A DNA stretch of 54,047 nt from Lentimicrobiaceae bacterium (lineage in GTDB: Bacteria; Bacteroidota; Bacteroidia; Bacteroidales; JAGNHN01), in contig JAGNHN010000021.1 of the NCBI GenBank assembly GCA_018001695.1, forward strand, positions 1 through 54,047, in the 5' to 3' direction. The translations under genes were made by a program, and so were the position numbers. Every line of letters begins with the position of its first letter. Position 1 is the stretch's first letter. Below the pieces are notes generated by a model. It did no database searches and was not told the DNA's origin. It saw nothing but the letters and a program-made list of their open reading frames with translations. This document shows positions 1 through 11,000 of this stretch, one piece after another.

Positions 1-1979
1 TTCCCTCGCAGGTGACAGGATCAGGTGTGGATTCCGGGCCAACGAGAACGGCGTTGACTGTCCTTCCGCATACATCGTTGATGGGACCCGGGTTTCCGGG
101 ATCTGTGGCATCAGCAGCACAGGATACGGTGGAGGATGTATTGGCCGGCACCATGGCCATGCCGCCGCTGTAATCGATGTCATAGGTATGTGTCCAGTCG
201 GCCGTGCTTCCGTCGCAGGCGGTGTAGCGGTATCTCCAGACCACGCTTCCCTCGCAGGTGACAGGGTCAGGTGTGGATTCCGGGCCAACGAGAACGGCGT
301 TGACTGTCCTTCCACATGCATCAGTGATGGGTCCCGGGTTTCCGGGATCTGAGGCATCAGTAGCACAGGATACCGTGGAGGATGTGTTGGCCGGCACCAT
401 GGCCATGCCGCCGCTGTAATCGATGGTATAGGAATGTGTCCAGTCTGCCGTGCTGCCGTCGCAGGCGGTGTAGCGGTATCTCCAGACCACGCTTCCCTCG
501 CAGATGACGGGATCAGGTGTGGATTCCGGGCCAACGAGAACGGCGTTGACCGTCCTTCCGCATGCATCGGTTATGGGTCCCGGGTTTCCGGGATCCGTGG
601 CATCAGCAGCACAGGATACCGTGGAGGATGTATTGGCCGGCACCATGGCCATACCGCCGCTGTAATCGATGTCATAGGTATGTGTCCAGTCGGCCGTGCT
701 GCCATCGCAGGCGGTGTAGCGGTATCTCCAAACCACACTTCCCTCACAGGTGACAGGATCAGGTGTGGATTCCGGGCCAATGAGAACGGCGTTGACCGTC
801 CTTCCGCATGCATCGGTGATGGGTCCCGGGTTTCCGGGATCTGTGGCATCAGCAGCACAGGATACCGTGGAGGATGTATTGGCCGGCACCATGGCCATAC
901 CGCCGCTGTAGTCGATGGTATAGGTATGTGTCCAGTCGGCCGTGCTTCCGTCGCAGGCGGTGTAGCGGTATCTCCAGATCACGCTTCCCTCGCAGGCGAC
1001 AGGATCAGGTGTGGATTCCGATCCGATGAGAATGGCATTGACTGTTCTTCCGCATGCATCGGTGATGGGTCCCGGGTTTCCGGGATCTGTGGCATCAGCA
1101 GCGCAGGATACGGTGGAGGATGTGTTGGCCGGCACCATGGCCATGCCGCCGCTGTAGTCGATGTCATAGGTATGTGTCCAGTCGGCCGTGCTGCCGTCGC
1201 AGGCGGTGTAGCGGTATCTCCAGACCACGCTTCCCTCGCAGGTGACAGGATCAGGTGTGGATTCCGGGCCAATGAGAACGGCATTTACTGTTCTTCCGCA
1301 TGCATCGGTGATGGGACCCGGGTTTCCGGGATCCGTGGCATCTGCAGCACAGGATACCACTGAGGATGCGCTCAGAGGCACGTTGGCCAGGCCACCGCTG
1401 TAGTCGATGTCATAGGTATGTGTCCAGTCGGCCGTGCTGCCGTCGCAGGCGGTGTAGCGGTATTTCCAGACCACGCTTCCCTCGCAGGTGACAGGATCAG
1501 GTGTGGATTCCGGGCCAACGAGGACGGCGTTGACCGTTCTTCCGCATGCATCTGTGATGGGTCCCGGGTTTCCGGGATCTGTGGCACCAGCAGCACAGGA
1601 TACCGTGGAGGTCGTATTGGCCGGCACCATGGCCATGCCACCGCTGTAGTCGATGGTATAGGTATGTGTCCAGTCGGCTGTACTGCCGTCGCAGGCGGTG
1701 TAGCGGTATCTCCAGACCACGTTTCCCTCGCAGGTGACGGGATCAGGTGTGGATTCCGATCCAACGAGAGCAGCGTTGACCGTCCTTCCGCATGCATCGG
1801 TGATGGGTCCCGGGTTTCCGGGATCTGTGGCATCAGCAGCACAGGATACCGTGGAGGATGTATTGGCCGGCACCATGGCCATACCGCCGCTGTAGTCGAT
1901 GGTATAGGTATGTGTCCAGTCGGCCGTGCTTCCGTCGCAGGCGGTGTAGCGGTATCTCCAGACCACGCTTCCCTCGCAG
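1..1979 (-). repeat. Tandem array of 246-bp (82-aa) units, at least 8 copies
   Basis: The anchor gtccag recurs at 192, 438, 684, 930, 1176, 1422, 1668 and 1914, exactly 246 bp apart each time. A ninth, clearly diverged unit follows at 2157 (243 bp). Copies compared by eye are above 90% identical. The unit encodes a module with DACGR, VVWRYRY and DWTHTY strands. The array continues past the left edge, so the copy number is a minimum. Period and phase keep the reading frame open. Confidence 0.95.
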
Positions 1980-3820
1980 TTTAACGGGTCAGGTGATGCC
2001 GTAGACCCTATCAGTGATGCAGTTACACTTCGCCCGCATGCGTCAGATATTGGATTAGGGGGACCTGGGTCTACGGCATCTTGGAGACAGCTTACTGTTT
2101 CTGACCCGTTCGCAGGTGGTACAAGACCACCTGTGTATTGTACAGTATAAGTATATGTCCAGTGAGAAGTGTTATTGGCGTTGTCGGTGTACGCATAGGT
2201 GTAGACCCGGCTGCCGTTACACTGAACAGGATTTGGATTGTCGATAATAGAAACGAGGGTGCCATGCACTGTTCCTGCGCAGGCGTCTGTTGCATCCGGT
2301 ATGGCAACAGGGGTTATGGCATCTGCAGGACAGCTTACCGAAGATGAACCTGCAGGAGCACTGACTACAGGTGCTGTTCTGTCTCCCCCACTATAGGTGA
2401 TGTCAGGTGAGGGCTTGACAGCATTGCCGCATTGATCAGCTATCTGATAGGTATATGTGACAGTCCAGTCCTGATCATCACCCGTAGGGGTTCCACTTTT
2501 GTTTACCAGCACCGTGCCACATGCATCGCTGAATAGGGCAGCTATTTCTGCCTCAGTCGGACCTGCCGGTACATTGGCGAAGCAGGCATCCACGCCAGAT
2601 TGTCCGGAAGGCCAGGTGCCAGTCAGGTAGGGCGCGTCCTGGTCAAAACCACTATGTGAAATGGTTTGCCCATCCAGGAGATTATCACAACTGTCTGTAA
2701 TGCTGAAAGTATAAACAACCTGCCACCCACATTGATTTCCTGTAACGGTGGTGGATCCAAGTGTGGCTGATTTAACCGGGTTCCCACATATATCGGTATA
2801 CCCTGACATGGCTGTCACTGCATCAAAAGCTGGAACACCAGAAGGTACTGTGCTGGCATCCACATAGCAGGCATTAATATCGCTGGTGCCCTGCGGTGGG
2901 GAACCTGAAGGTAAAGCAGTAGTGCATTGCACGCTGCCATCGATATAGAAAGAGGAAGGCGGATTGTCATTTAACACATTGAAGTACTGGTCCGCATATT
3001 CGCACCAGGTATCGTAGGAATGATCAAATACCAGATTGGCCGCACCGCCCAGGAATTTAAAATTCAGCGTAAATAAGGTTGAATTGTCAAGCAGGGTAAC
3101 CCCAGGCACAGTGGTGAACCCGGCTATCGTTACAACACCGGGCGTTGGATTCATTATCAGGGTAGCTGGAAAGCCACTATTGTTGACACCGCTGATGTAG
3201 CTCAAAACAGCCGGATCGTAGTTCAGGGTGAGAGAAACTGATCCTATGTTATTGAAATTCGTTACTTTAAGGGGAAAACTAACATTCTGCCCTTTGCATG
3301 CCTGTATTTGCGGCAAGGTCGTCACAGGGGCATCGCCGGCAGCATTGAAGGTGAGCGAGCCGTTGATATAGTATGTTGAGGTGGGCACATCAACAACCGC
3401 ACCATTTTGCCAGTAAAACTGACATGCAGTGCCATTCTCATCATCCAGGAATGTGAGGGCAGAGGTGCCACTGCTTACCTTGCTAAAGGACAGTGTGAAT
3501 ATGGGTGTCCCGTCGGGAACACTCACAACCGGATAGGTGAACCAACCTAATTTGATGACCCCGGGAACCGTCAGATTTGTTGCAAGATTGCCGCTCAGTA
3601 AAGGATGGACAGTGACAACTGTCGCCACGGCGATAGCCGGATCGTACAATATCTTTAAATCTCCTGCACCAATTCCGTTAAACTGAATGGCCGTGATGTC
3701 CACATTTGCCTGTTGGGCGCTGGTTGCCACCGTGCCCAGGGTGCTGATGGGAGATGTTTGTGAAACACCGCTCCAAACCATGATCAGCCCAAATAACCCT
3801 GTAAAAATTACCTTCTTCAT
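1..3820 (-). CDS. Giant secreted modular protein, two cohesin-like domains plus 82-aa tandem repeats (3' end outside window)
   Basis: The frame opens with ATG at 3820 and stays open to the left edge, giving about 1273 visible residues with the C-terminus missing. Residues 1-21 form a typical signal peptide (MKKVIFTGLFGLIMVWSGVS). Two cohesin-like domains follow at about 22-145 and 150-290; the second contains SVSLTLNYDPAVLSY, the characteristic cohesin strand. From about 295 there are divergent 80-90 residue modules built around a paired cysteine (DACG) and a YTYxIxD strand, resembling the HYR/Ig-like adhesin repeats of Bacteroidota. From about residue 614 at least eight nearly identical 82-residue copies run to the edge. 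The start lies 50 bp beyond the stop of the upstream collinear gene, so the two may be co-transcribed. A T9SS sorting domain is expected further downstream but cannot be seen. An adhesive or structural surface role is inferred. No enzymatic motif was seen. Confidence 0.85.
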   Translation of the reverse strand, partial: MKKVIFTGLFGLIMVWSGVSQTSPISTLGTVATSAQQANVDITAIQFNGIGAGDLKILYDPAIAVATVVTVHPLLSGNLATNLTVPGVIKLGWFTYPVVSVPDGTPIFTLSFSKVSSGTSALTFLDDENGTACQFYWQNGAVVDVPTSTYYINGSLTFNAAGDAPVTTLPQIQACKGQNVSFPLKVTNFNNIGSVSLTLNYDPAVLSYISGVNNSGFPATLIMNPTPGVVTIAGFTTVPGVTLLDNSTLFTLNFKFLGGAANLVFDHSYDTWCEYADQYFNVLNDNPPSSFYIDGSVQCTTALPSGSPPQGTSDINACYVDASTVPSGVPAFDAVTAMSGYTDICGNPVKSATLGSTTVTGNQCGWQVVYTFSITDSCDNLLDGQTISHSGFDQDAPYLTGTWPSGQSGVDACFANVPAGPTEAEIAALFSDACGTVLVNKSGTPTGDDQDWTVTYTYQIADQCGNAVKPSPDITYSGGDRTAPVVSAPAGSSSVSCPADAITPVAIPDATDACAGTVHGTLVSIIDNPNPVQCNGSRVYTYAYTDNANNTSHWTYTYTVQYTGGLVPPANGSETVSCLQDAVDPGPPNPISDACGRSVTASLIGSTASPDPLNCEGSVVWRYRYTACDGSTADWTHTYTIDYSGGMAMVPANTSSTVSCAADATDPGNPGPITDACGRTVNAALVGSESTPDPVTCEGNVVWRYRYTACDGSTADWTHTYTIDYSGGMAMVPANTTSTVSCAAGATDPGNPGPITDACGRTVNAVLVGPESTPDPVTCEGSVVWKYRYTACDGSTADWTHTYDIDYSGGLANVPLSASSVVSCAADATDPGNPGPITDACGRTVNAVLIGPESTPDPVTCEGSVVWRYRYTACDGSTADWTHTYDIDYSGGMAMVPANTSSTVSCAADATDPGNPGPITDACGRTVNAILIGSESTPDPVACEGSVIWRYRYTACDGSTADWTHTYTIDYSGGMAMVPANTSSTVSCAADATDPGNPGPITDACGRTVNAVLIGPESTPDPVTCEGSVVWRYRYTACDGSTADWTHTYDIDYSGGMAMVPANTSSTVSCAADATDPGNPGPITDACGRTVNAVLVGPESTPDPVICEGSVVWRYRYTACDGSTADWTHSYTIDYSGGMAMVPANTSSTVSCATDASDPGNPGPITDACGRTVNAVLVGPESTPDPVTCEGSVVWRYRYTACDGSTADWTHTYDIDYSGGMAMVPANTSSTVSCAADATDPGNPGPINDVCGRTVNAVLVGPESTPDPVTCEG

Positions 3821-3869
3821 GATCACTTCCTTTATCTTTTGTTTCGTTTCATTTGCTGGATGAATCGTT

Positions 3870-6800
3870 TCAATTCTTGATGAATTTCACCTGAGCACTA
3901 TGGATAGGTTCTTGCCCTTCACTGATCAGATGCGCGATATATAGTCCTGAATGCCAGTTTTCTATGTTGAGGTGTATCAGTTGACTGCCATGCGTATGGT
4001 CAATAATGTTTTGCTGATGAACAAGTTGGCCTATTGCATTCCGGATCTCCAGACATATGTTGCCTGTCACGACCCTGGATGATTCCAGGGTGATGTAGTC
4101 CTTGCCCGGGTTAGGATAAGCCAGGATGCGGGTCATTTTTCCGTTATGATGCGCTATGTTGCTGGCAGTGCCCTGCAGCGCATCAGCTTTCAAAACAACC
4201 TGGGAGATGGGTACAAACCTGCCGTCGGCCAGTTCATTCAAGGGATCCATGGCAGCACTGAATGCTATTGGTTCGCCTGGCCCAGGCAGATCCAGGACCT
4301 TTACATCCAACTTCAGAAGGACATCGCCCGGCAGGAGCTCATATGGGTGTGCAGTGAACCAGCCTATTCTTAATTGACCATTGTCAGCATGGAAGAGGAC
4401 AGATTCCGTCGGATTTGGCCTAAGTGAGATATCGATGATTTCGATCATCTCTTCCGGATAATTGAGGATCAGAGAGATCGCTCCGAGTTCAATTGGCTGC
4501 GTTACACGGAAATTTAGCGTTTGAACGCTACCCTGAGATGCCACTCTGATTTCCCCTTCTTCCAGGTGAATGTTGCCCGTATTTCCTTTTTGATTTCCGG
4601 GGATAAAGCTGCGGTTGAAGTCACCGCTTACCAGGCCGTAAAAATGGCCATCGATCAACCCGCTTGGACCCATTGTGATGCTAGGCACATGTGGTTCCGC
4701 CCAGGGATTTGCGCTGATGTTTTCACCTGATTTCCAGAACGACCATTTCTCTGTCGGTGGTGTCCAGGGTACAATGCCTTGGAAGACAAAATATTCCCGG
4801 ATTTTAAAACCATCAAATGAGGTAATGTAGGAGGGTGGGGCTGTGCGTGAAACGTCCCCTGCCAGAAACTGGATTTTTTCGATCTGATAAGGAGGCCCGA
4901 CCTGCCAGCTGTTGACCATACCGGCATCTGTGGCATTGATCGCTCCGGCCGTGGGTTTGGAGGTGCTTGCATATACATCGTAGACCCCTGCCGGCAATCC
5001 ATGGAAGGTATAGTTGCCCAGGATATCTGTCGTGTCTATGGCAACGACACTGTTACCAGATTTCAGCGTAACGATGATATTGTTCAGCGGGGTTTTTGCG
5101 TTGTTGTGGTATTTGAAAGTTCCGCCGACAGCGCAATTCTGTATGGTGACCTCCAGCATTGTTCCTCCTGCACATGCAGTAGCAGGTTCGTCATAGTAAA
5201 GTGTGAGGATCCCGATTCCGGCTGATCCCCAGGTAATTGTGACAGTATTGTCGTTGATGCCACCACCTGCGGTGATGGTCCCTCCGCTTACTGTCCACTG
5301 ATAGTTAGATTTCCCGGCATCGGTCAGATATACAGTGCCCGTGGCCCCTGCGCAGACAGGATCAGGACCGCTTAGCCCTGGAACAGGAATCTGGTGCATC
5401 ACCATCTGAATGTCCAGGGGGTCAGAATTGCAACCATTTACTCCCTGTACACTATAAGAGTAGGTATAGGTTAGTGGCGGATAGTCTCCGGGTAAAGTGA
5501 GGGGTGGACTGCCCCCCATAAGACTGTATTGCAGTCCGTCGATAAGGGCTGTATCTGAAGGTGTGTATTTGAGGTAGAAAAAAGGTGCATTGCCTTGAAT
5601 AATATCCCACATCTGCAGTTCCCAACCTCCGCTGTTGTTGATCCCATCCACACCCCTGGCTGTCCAGTAGGCCATATAAGCATTGTTGTCAGATGTTTGG
5701 ATCAGGTAAATAGGATGAAGGACATCGCTGCGGATTAATGGACTGCCGGTTGCTAATGCAAATGTTTCTATGTCAAGTATATAGTTTGTTGTTGGATCCA
5801 GGCACAATTGGTAACCTGTACTGATGTCACCCGAGAGGCTTTCCCAACTGCTCCCATCCTGTGAGTATCTCAGGCTGATGACATCTGTCAGCGGCAGTGC
5901 TTCGATGCTGACCACCACCTGGCCGTTCATGGGTAGGAGACTGCAACCGGTCAGGGTGTTGGATGCCAGAATGGTATAGGTCCCTGCGGCAGACTGGACA
6001 CCAAAATCAAGGGATGAACCTGTGCCGGCAAGGGGAACCCCATGGGCTGTATTGTTCAGATAAAGCTGGTAGTTTACCTGCAGTTCAGATCCGGATAAGC
6101 CTATGGCCGAACCGGATTGTCCAGCGCAATAGGCGCCTCCTCCGGTAACATCGAATGGCAGAATGTAACATCCGTTCAGACTGAGTGGGCCCATGCCGGC
6201 ATCTGTATACCAAGGGCAAAGGGGAACATTGTCATTGACAGCATTGCCCATTCCGCAGGTGTTAAGCACGGGGTGAAAAGGGCCACTGGCATGGCCCCAC
6301 CAGTTCTGGGATGCGTCAACCTGAAGGCCTGTGTTGTTGAATAATCCATAGGCACTATTAGCGCTGATGCTGTTATCCCGGATCAGGGGGGTTGATGAAT
6401 CCTCCAGCCGGATACCCGTACCACCCTGGTGGATGATGTTACCAATCAGACTTATATTACTTATGCTGAGAAACACACCTGTTTCAGCTCCGGTGAAAGT
6501 ATTGTTGCTGGCCGTTCCCTGCATTCGGGAAGCATATAATCCCGTACCAGTATTGGCGGGGTCTGTGAAGAGGCCGGTGTTGAGGGTGAAGAGGCTGGTG
6601 CTTTTGGTGCGAACCAGGGCAAAGGCCTTTTTGACTACTTGCGTTACCACATTTTCCTGGATCAGGATGGAGGCGTATTCTCCTCCCGTATTCATGCTGG
6701 CGATTCCCTGATAATAAAAATTCACTGTGCAGGAAGAAACAACAGACAGATCCACGTCCTGCACAAATATTCCCCAGCTGTTGTCATCCAGGCAGTTATT

Positions 6801-7964
6801 ACCACTTTCCTGAACCAGGCAGGATGTTATTTGATTTCCGTTACTGATTCCGTTATTATAAGTTCGTAATACGATGCCCTGGAACCAGGTTCTCAATACA
6901 CTGATCTGGTGGAGCTGTGTTTGATGGTAAGGCCCGCCAGGTTCCCAATACCGGGTTGTGATCCCGCTGCGGTATTGATAAGATGCTCCGCCATCAATGC
7001 CCAGGTTGCTGATGGTTACCTGACTGGCTGCGATGATGATGCCGTGATGATCCTGGCCTCCATCGGGACTGCAGTCATGGTCATCAAGTTTCATTGGATC
7101 GGGGTTGATGATGCTAAGGGTGTTGCCTGCACCGCTCAGGCTGAGCCCGGGTTTGTCTATAAGTATATCAGATTCATAAAATGTATAAGCATCCAGCAGG
7201 AGTGCCTGATTTGCCTGGGCCGCATCGACAGCAGCCTGAATGCCAGGGTAATCCAGCATGGTCGTTGTGTTGTGGACCGGCCCATAGTAGTAAGATGTCA
7301 TCAGTCGTGCTCCCAGGGCATCCGTCAGCAGTAACTGGTAGTGCCCATAGCCATCGATGGGGATAATGACATCTGTGGAGGCCGTCTGGCCCAGGGGGCC
7401 CGTCCAGGCATAGGTATATGGCGTATGTCCTCCGGCGGGCACGGCAGTAATGGATGGTAACGCATAGTCGCGCGTAAAGCTTACCGACAGCGTGCTTACC
7501 CAACCATCCACATAGAAACTGGCAGTGGGAGTATCGATGAAAGGTTGCAGGGTTGTGAAAGACATATATTCGCAAGAGATGCCGCCATCATCATCAACCC
7601 ATACCAGGGGTGATGTTCCCTGGTTCAGGATTTGGAACTGAATGTTGAGCAACAGGCTGCCATTGGGCAGAGAGGGTGCTGGTGAGATGCCATCGGTGGC
7701 CCAGGCAATGTAGATATGTCCTGCATGGACTCCGGTAATAATGTCGATAAGGGCTTCATCGGTGGTGCCCAGGAACTGGAGCATGGTTGCGTCATAAGAT
7801 AACTTCAGTGATATGGCACCTACATCTGAGAAATAGTCAACGGTAAGGGGTACTTCTACTGTATTCGTCGAGGCGATCACCTTACCGGCATAGGTTACCG
7901 GTGCCTGAGCCCTGGTTTGGAGGACTATCCACAACAGCGCTATCGGGAATACGATCCATCTCAT
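3870..7964 (-). CDS. Secreted cohesin-like / beta-helix / dockerin-like protein with T9SS sorting domain
   Basis: This is a complete 1364-aa protein. Residues 1-20 are a signal peptide ending in TRAQ. A cohesin-like domain (VGAISLKLSYDATMLQF) spans about 21-150. A right-handed parallel beta-helix lies at about 235-590 and closes with the NWWGHASGPFHP motif. A GGGAYCAGQ module (603-692) matches those repeated in the 5191-aa protein of this window. A PKD-like domain (about 855-945) and a CarboxypepD-regulatory/Cna-B-like domain (about 945-1005) follow. A degenerate dockerin-like duplication comes next, with INATDAGMV and then FLAGDV and a second helix-like half. A second cohesin-like domain (ELGAISLILNYPEEM) precedes a T9SS type A sorting domain from about residue 1275 (ILAYPNPGKDYITLES). 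It is predicted to be exported to the surface or medium through the T9SS. The ligand is unknown. No catalytic residues of a lyase could be assigned. Confidence 0.88.
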   Translation of the reverse strand: MRWIVFPIALLWIVLQTRAQAPVTYAGKVIASTNTVEVPLTVDYFSDVGAISLKLSYDATMLQFLGTTDEALIDIITGVHAGHIYIAWATDGISPAPSLPNGSLLLNIQFQILNQGTSPLVWVDDDGGISCEYMSFTTLQPFIDTPTASFYVDGWVSTLSVSFTRDYALPSITAVPAGGHTPYTYAWTGPLGQTASTDVIIPIDGYGHYQLLLTDALGARLMTSYYYGPVHNTTTMLDYPGIQAAVDAAQANQALLLDAYTFYESDILIDKPGLSLSGAGNTLSIINPDPMKLDDHDCSPDGGQDHHGIIIAASQVTISNLGIDGGASYQYRSGITTRYWEPGGPYHQTQLHQISVLRTWFQGIVLRTYNNGISNGNQITSCLVQESGNNCLDDNSWGIFVQDVDLSVVSSCTVNFYYQGIASMNTGGEYASILIQENVVTQVVKKAFALVRTKSTSLFTLNTGLFTDPANTGTGLYASRMQGTASNNTFTGAETGVFLSISNISLIGNIIHQGGTGIRLEDSSTPLIRDNSISANSAYGLFNNTGLQVDASQNWWGHASGPFHPVLNTCGMGNAVNDNVPLCPWYTDAGMGPLSLNGCYILPFDVTGGGAYCAGQSGSAIGLSGSELQVNYQLYLNNTAHGVPLAGTGSSLDFGVQSAAGTYTILASNTLTGCSLLPMNGQVVVSIEALPLTDVISLRYSQDGSSWESLSGDISTGYQLCLDPTTNYILDIETFALATGSPLIRSDVLHPIYLIQTSDNNAYMAYWTARGVDGINNSGGWELQMWDIIQGNAPFFYLKYTPSDTALIDGLQYSLMGGSPPLTLPGDYPPLTYTYSYSVQGVNGCNSDPLDIQMVMHQIPVPGLSGPDPVCAGATGTVYLTDAGKSNYQWTVSGGTITAGGGINDNTVTITWGSAGIGILTLYYDEPATACAGGTMLEVTIQNCAVGGTFKYHNNAKTPLNNIIVTLKSGNSVVAIDTTDILGNYTFHGLPAGVYDVYASTSKPTAGAINATDAGMVNSWQVGPPYQIEKIQFLAGDVSRTAPPSYITSFDGFKIREYFVFQGIVPWTPPTEKWSFWKSGENISANPWAEPHVPSITMGPSGLIDGHFYGLVSGDFNRSFIPGNQKGNTGNIHLEEGEIRVASQGSVQTLNFRVTQPIELGAISLILNYPEEMIEIIDISLRPNPTESVLFHADNGQLRIGWFTAHPYELLPGDVLLKLDVKVLDLPGPGEPIAFSAAMDPLNELADGRFVPISQVVLKADALQGTASNIAHHNGKMTRILAYPNPGKDYITLESSRVVTGNICLEIRNAIGQLVHQQNIIDHTHGSQLIHLNIENWHSGLYIAHLISEGQEPIHSAQVKFIKN

Positions 7965-8003
7965 GACACATATGTTTGGCTATGAACTGCAATCTGACAG
8001 TTT

Positions 8004-8043
8004 AAAAACCGGATGACGGAGCGCTGATTCGCTCCGCCACCGG
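8004..8043 (-). terminator. Rho-independent terminator after the 3879-aa gene
   Basis: On the minus strand, CCGG and CGGAGCG pair with CGCTCCG and CCGG around a 6-nt loop, with a small internal loop (TGG against TCAT). The stem is followed by TTTTT (plus-strand A-tract 8004-8008). It lies 16 bp beyond the stop at 8059 and should separate that gene from the next one downstream. Confidence 0.75.
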
Positions 8044-8058
8044 TTGCGTTGGACAGGA

Positions 8059-11000
8059 TTAATCCTGACGGACTAATTTGATCGTTCGGGTGAATGTCTG
8101 TCCCTCATAGCGGAATGTGATGCGGGCCAGGTAGACACCTGAACTGATGGAAGTGGACTGCAGGCAGAGGGAGTGACTGCCGGCATCGGCGTGTTGAGCA
8201 ACAAGGCTGGTCACTTTCTGTCCAACGAGGTCAAACAGGTCAAGGGTGACAAAACCCTTCACCGGGAGGTAATAATGAATGGTGGTAGTCTCCGTGAACG
8301 GGTTGGGATAGCATGTCAGTTGGAGATTACTGCCTTGCATATCAGCCAGGCCAGTCGTGGAGGTCACCAGGAGGTCGGCGATCAGAGAGGCCGGCGAGAT
8401 TACCTGGCTTTGTCCATTGGCCAACTCATTGAGCGGGTCAGCGGCAAGCTCGAAGCGGATGGTCTCATTGCTGCCAAGGTTGGATGCCGTACGCAACTTT
8501 AGCGTAAACAGCGTATTGCCCGTCAGCAGTTCCATGGGCATTGGACTGGTCCATCCGATCCTGACAACACCGTTGTTGGCGTTATAGAGCATGGGCTGTG
8601 TCGGGTTATTGCCCAGGTAGACACCATCAATCGTTACCTTGTCATCCGGGTATGTAAGGATAAGGGATATGGCACCGACTTCCATGGTATGGGCTGCCGT
8701 GATGGGAAGCAGTATCTCCGTATTGGGTGCTACCTGTACCATTTGCCCGTCATTCAGGGAGAGGCTCTGGCTGGCGCCCTTGGAAGAAGGTGTCCAGCTA
8801 CGGTTGAAGTCGCCGGTGACCATACCGTAAATGGTCTGGTTGGTCATGGGCGCATTGGTGATGGTGACTTTCGGGTAAATGCTCTCAGCCCAGGGGTTAG
8901 CGCTGATCGTTTGTCCTGCGTTGTAGAACGACCAGGATGGTGCATTTGTCCATACATGGGTACCGGCGCTGACGAAGTATACCAGGATCTGCTGTGCATC
9001 GTAAGCAACGATGGATGAAGACCCTGATGCAGGCCTGGCGACATCACCCGCCAGGAAGCGCACCTTTTCGATGGGGCTGTTATTCACATTCCAGTAATTC
9101 ACCTGGGCGGCGTCGGTAGCGTTTATTGATCGCACCTCATCGATTTTGGCCGGACGCAACTCATACGTGCCGGCGGGCAGACTGGTGAAGCTGTAACTGG
9201 CCAGGGTAGCATCTGTTGTTGATACGATGGGGTTGCTGGCGCCATCCAGGACCGGGTTTCCATTCTGGTAGAGTGAGACAGGTACGTTCTTCAGTAGGCT
9301 GCTGGCGTTGTTGTAATAGTTGAGCACGCCGCTGATACCGCAATCGTTCACAGTGAAGGCCTGCGTGGTGGTCCCGGTGAATCCGAGCTCATACTCTGCA
9401 GTGCCGAGCAATGCAATCGGTGTCCAGGCCGAGGTATAGGCGGCTGGTGTAAGCCCGAAGAACTGCATATCATAAGTGCTGCTTGATGTTACATAGGCCC
9501 AGTTGAGAGGCCAGGGTGCACTGGGCATTCCCGGGGTAGATGGAACAGGTAGGCTGCCATTGATGATGGAAGACATCAGGATGGGTGTTCCGGCGGTCAG
9601 GGTCGATGCGAAGGTATAGGTCCTTAGGGTCGAAGGTCCCGGCGGGTTCATACCTGGCGTAACGGTCCATTCAATATAAGCACCGTCCGGAATATCCTGA
9701 TTGAAGGTGATTTTTACATCGGCTTTGATGGGATCAGGGTTAGTCGGGATGGGGTCCGGTGTGGGTGCTATGCTGGGATAGGTGACCGTCGATTGGGAGA
9801 TCACGGGTGATCCTTCGCATACCTGTTCGGGATCTGTTGTGGCCATAGCCAGGTCGGCAAACGTCACACTGAACGGTTCCGTTCCAAGCACGTTGTTGCA
9901 GGCCGAAGCGGCGGTAATGTAGCTCACAGCATCCAGGGTGATGCCATAGCTTGCAGCACCATCAAAGCCTGCCACCGTGATGGTCCAGGTCGGTGTCATC
10001 GCCATGGTGTGGTCGTTAAGTTGACCTGCCGCAGGCAGCCCCAGTATCTCACTAAGGTAAACTGTCGTCTTTCCAACAAGGTCATAGGGCGCGGCAAGCA
10101 CTTCCGTTCCGTCATATTTTACGCTGATCACCTGCGAGCCGGCGGGGAATGCCAGGGTTGAGGTGATCCGGTTGTCGGTAAGAACCTGATCATCATAGCC
10201 TGACATGTCTTCTGTATACCCGGCTGTAGTACTGAAGATGACGGGTGCACCAGTCACAGTGGCATAATCAGGTACGGCTGTCATGGTAACAGGAGGAATC
10301 CCGTTCAGCGTCGTCATCCCGCTCTGGAAGTACCAGGGGCTGAAATCTACATTGTCGGTCACGGCATTGCCCAATCCGCAGGGGTTAAGGGTTGCGTGAT
10401 ATGGACCGCTGGCATCGCCCCACCAGTTGATCTCGGCAGTAACCAGATTTTGGTTGACGTCATCAGCATCCATTCCCAATGTGTTGCCAGCAATGGTATT
10501 ACCTGAAATCGTGTTATTATTACTTGAATACCAAACACCTGATTGCCAGCTGGGATCGATGATTATTCCAGTTCCATTGGTAGTAAGTGTATTCCCAGTG
10601 ATAGTATTGTTGGATGAACCCAGTAACCTAATCCCTGTAAGTGCATTGGTAATGCTGTTGTCGGTGATGGTTTGACCACTTGGACGCCATACATTTATCC
10701 CGATACTTGCAATGGTATTTAGGACATTGCCATCGGTAATGTAATTGCCTGAGCAGTTTTCTCCAATGAAGATCCCATCCCTGCCACCATTACTAATAGT
10801 ATTGGATTTGATAAAATTGCCCGTGGATCCTATGCTCAACGGTCCTCCAACTGCGGAGGCATTGTCCAATGCAATTCCATCCAGGCCCGTATTGGAGATG
10901 GTATTGGATTCAATCGTATTACCACTCGTACCAATGAGTAGCGCTCCGTAGGCTGCATTGTTATGGATATTATTCAGCGTTAAGCTATTTGCTGATCCGC

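Noticed and set aside
434..1984. Long plus-strand open frames across the 82-aa repeat array
   Set aside because: They are antisense to a clear coding gene. They persist only because a stop-free frame is copied in every 246-bp unit, and their translations are themselves period-82 repeats of low-quality sequence.
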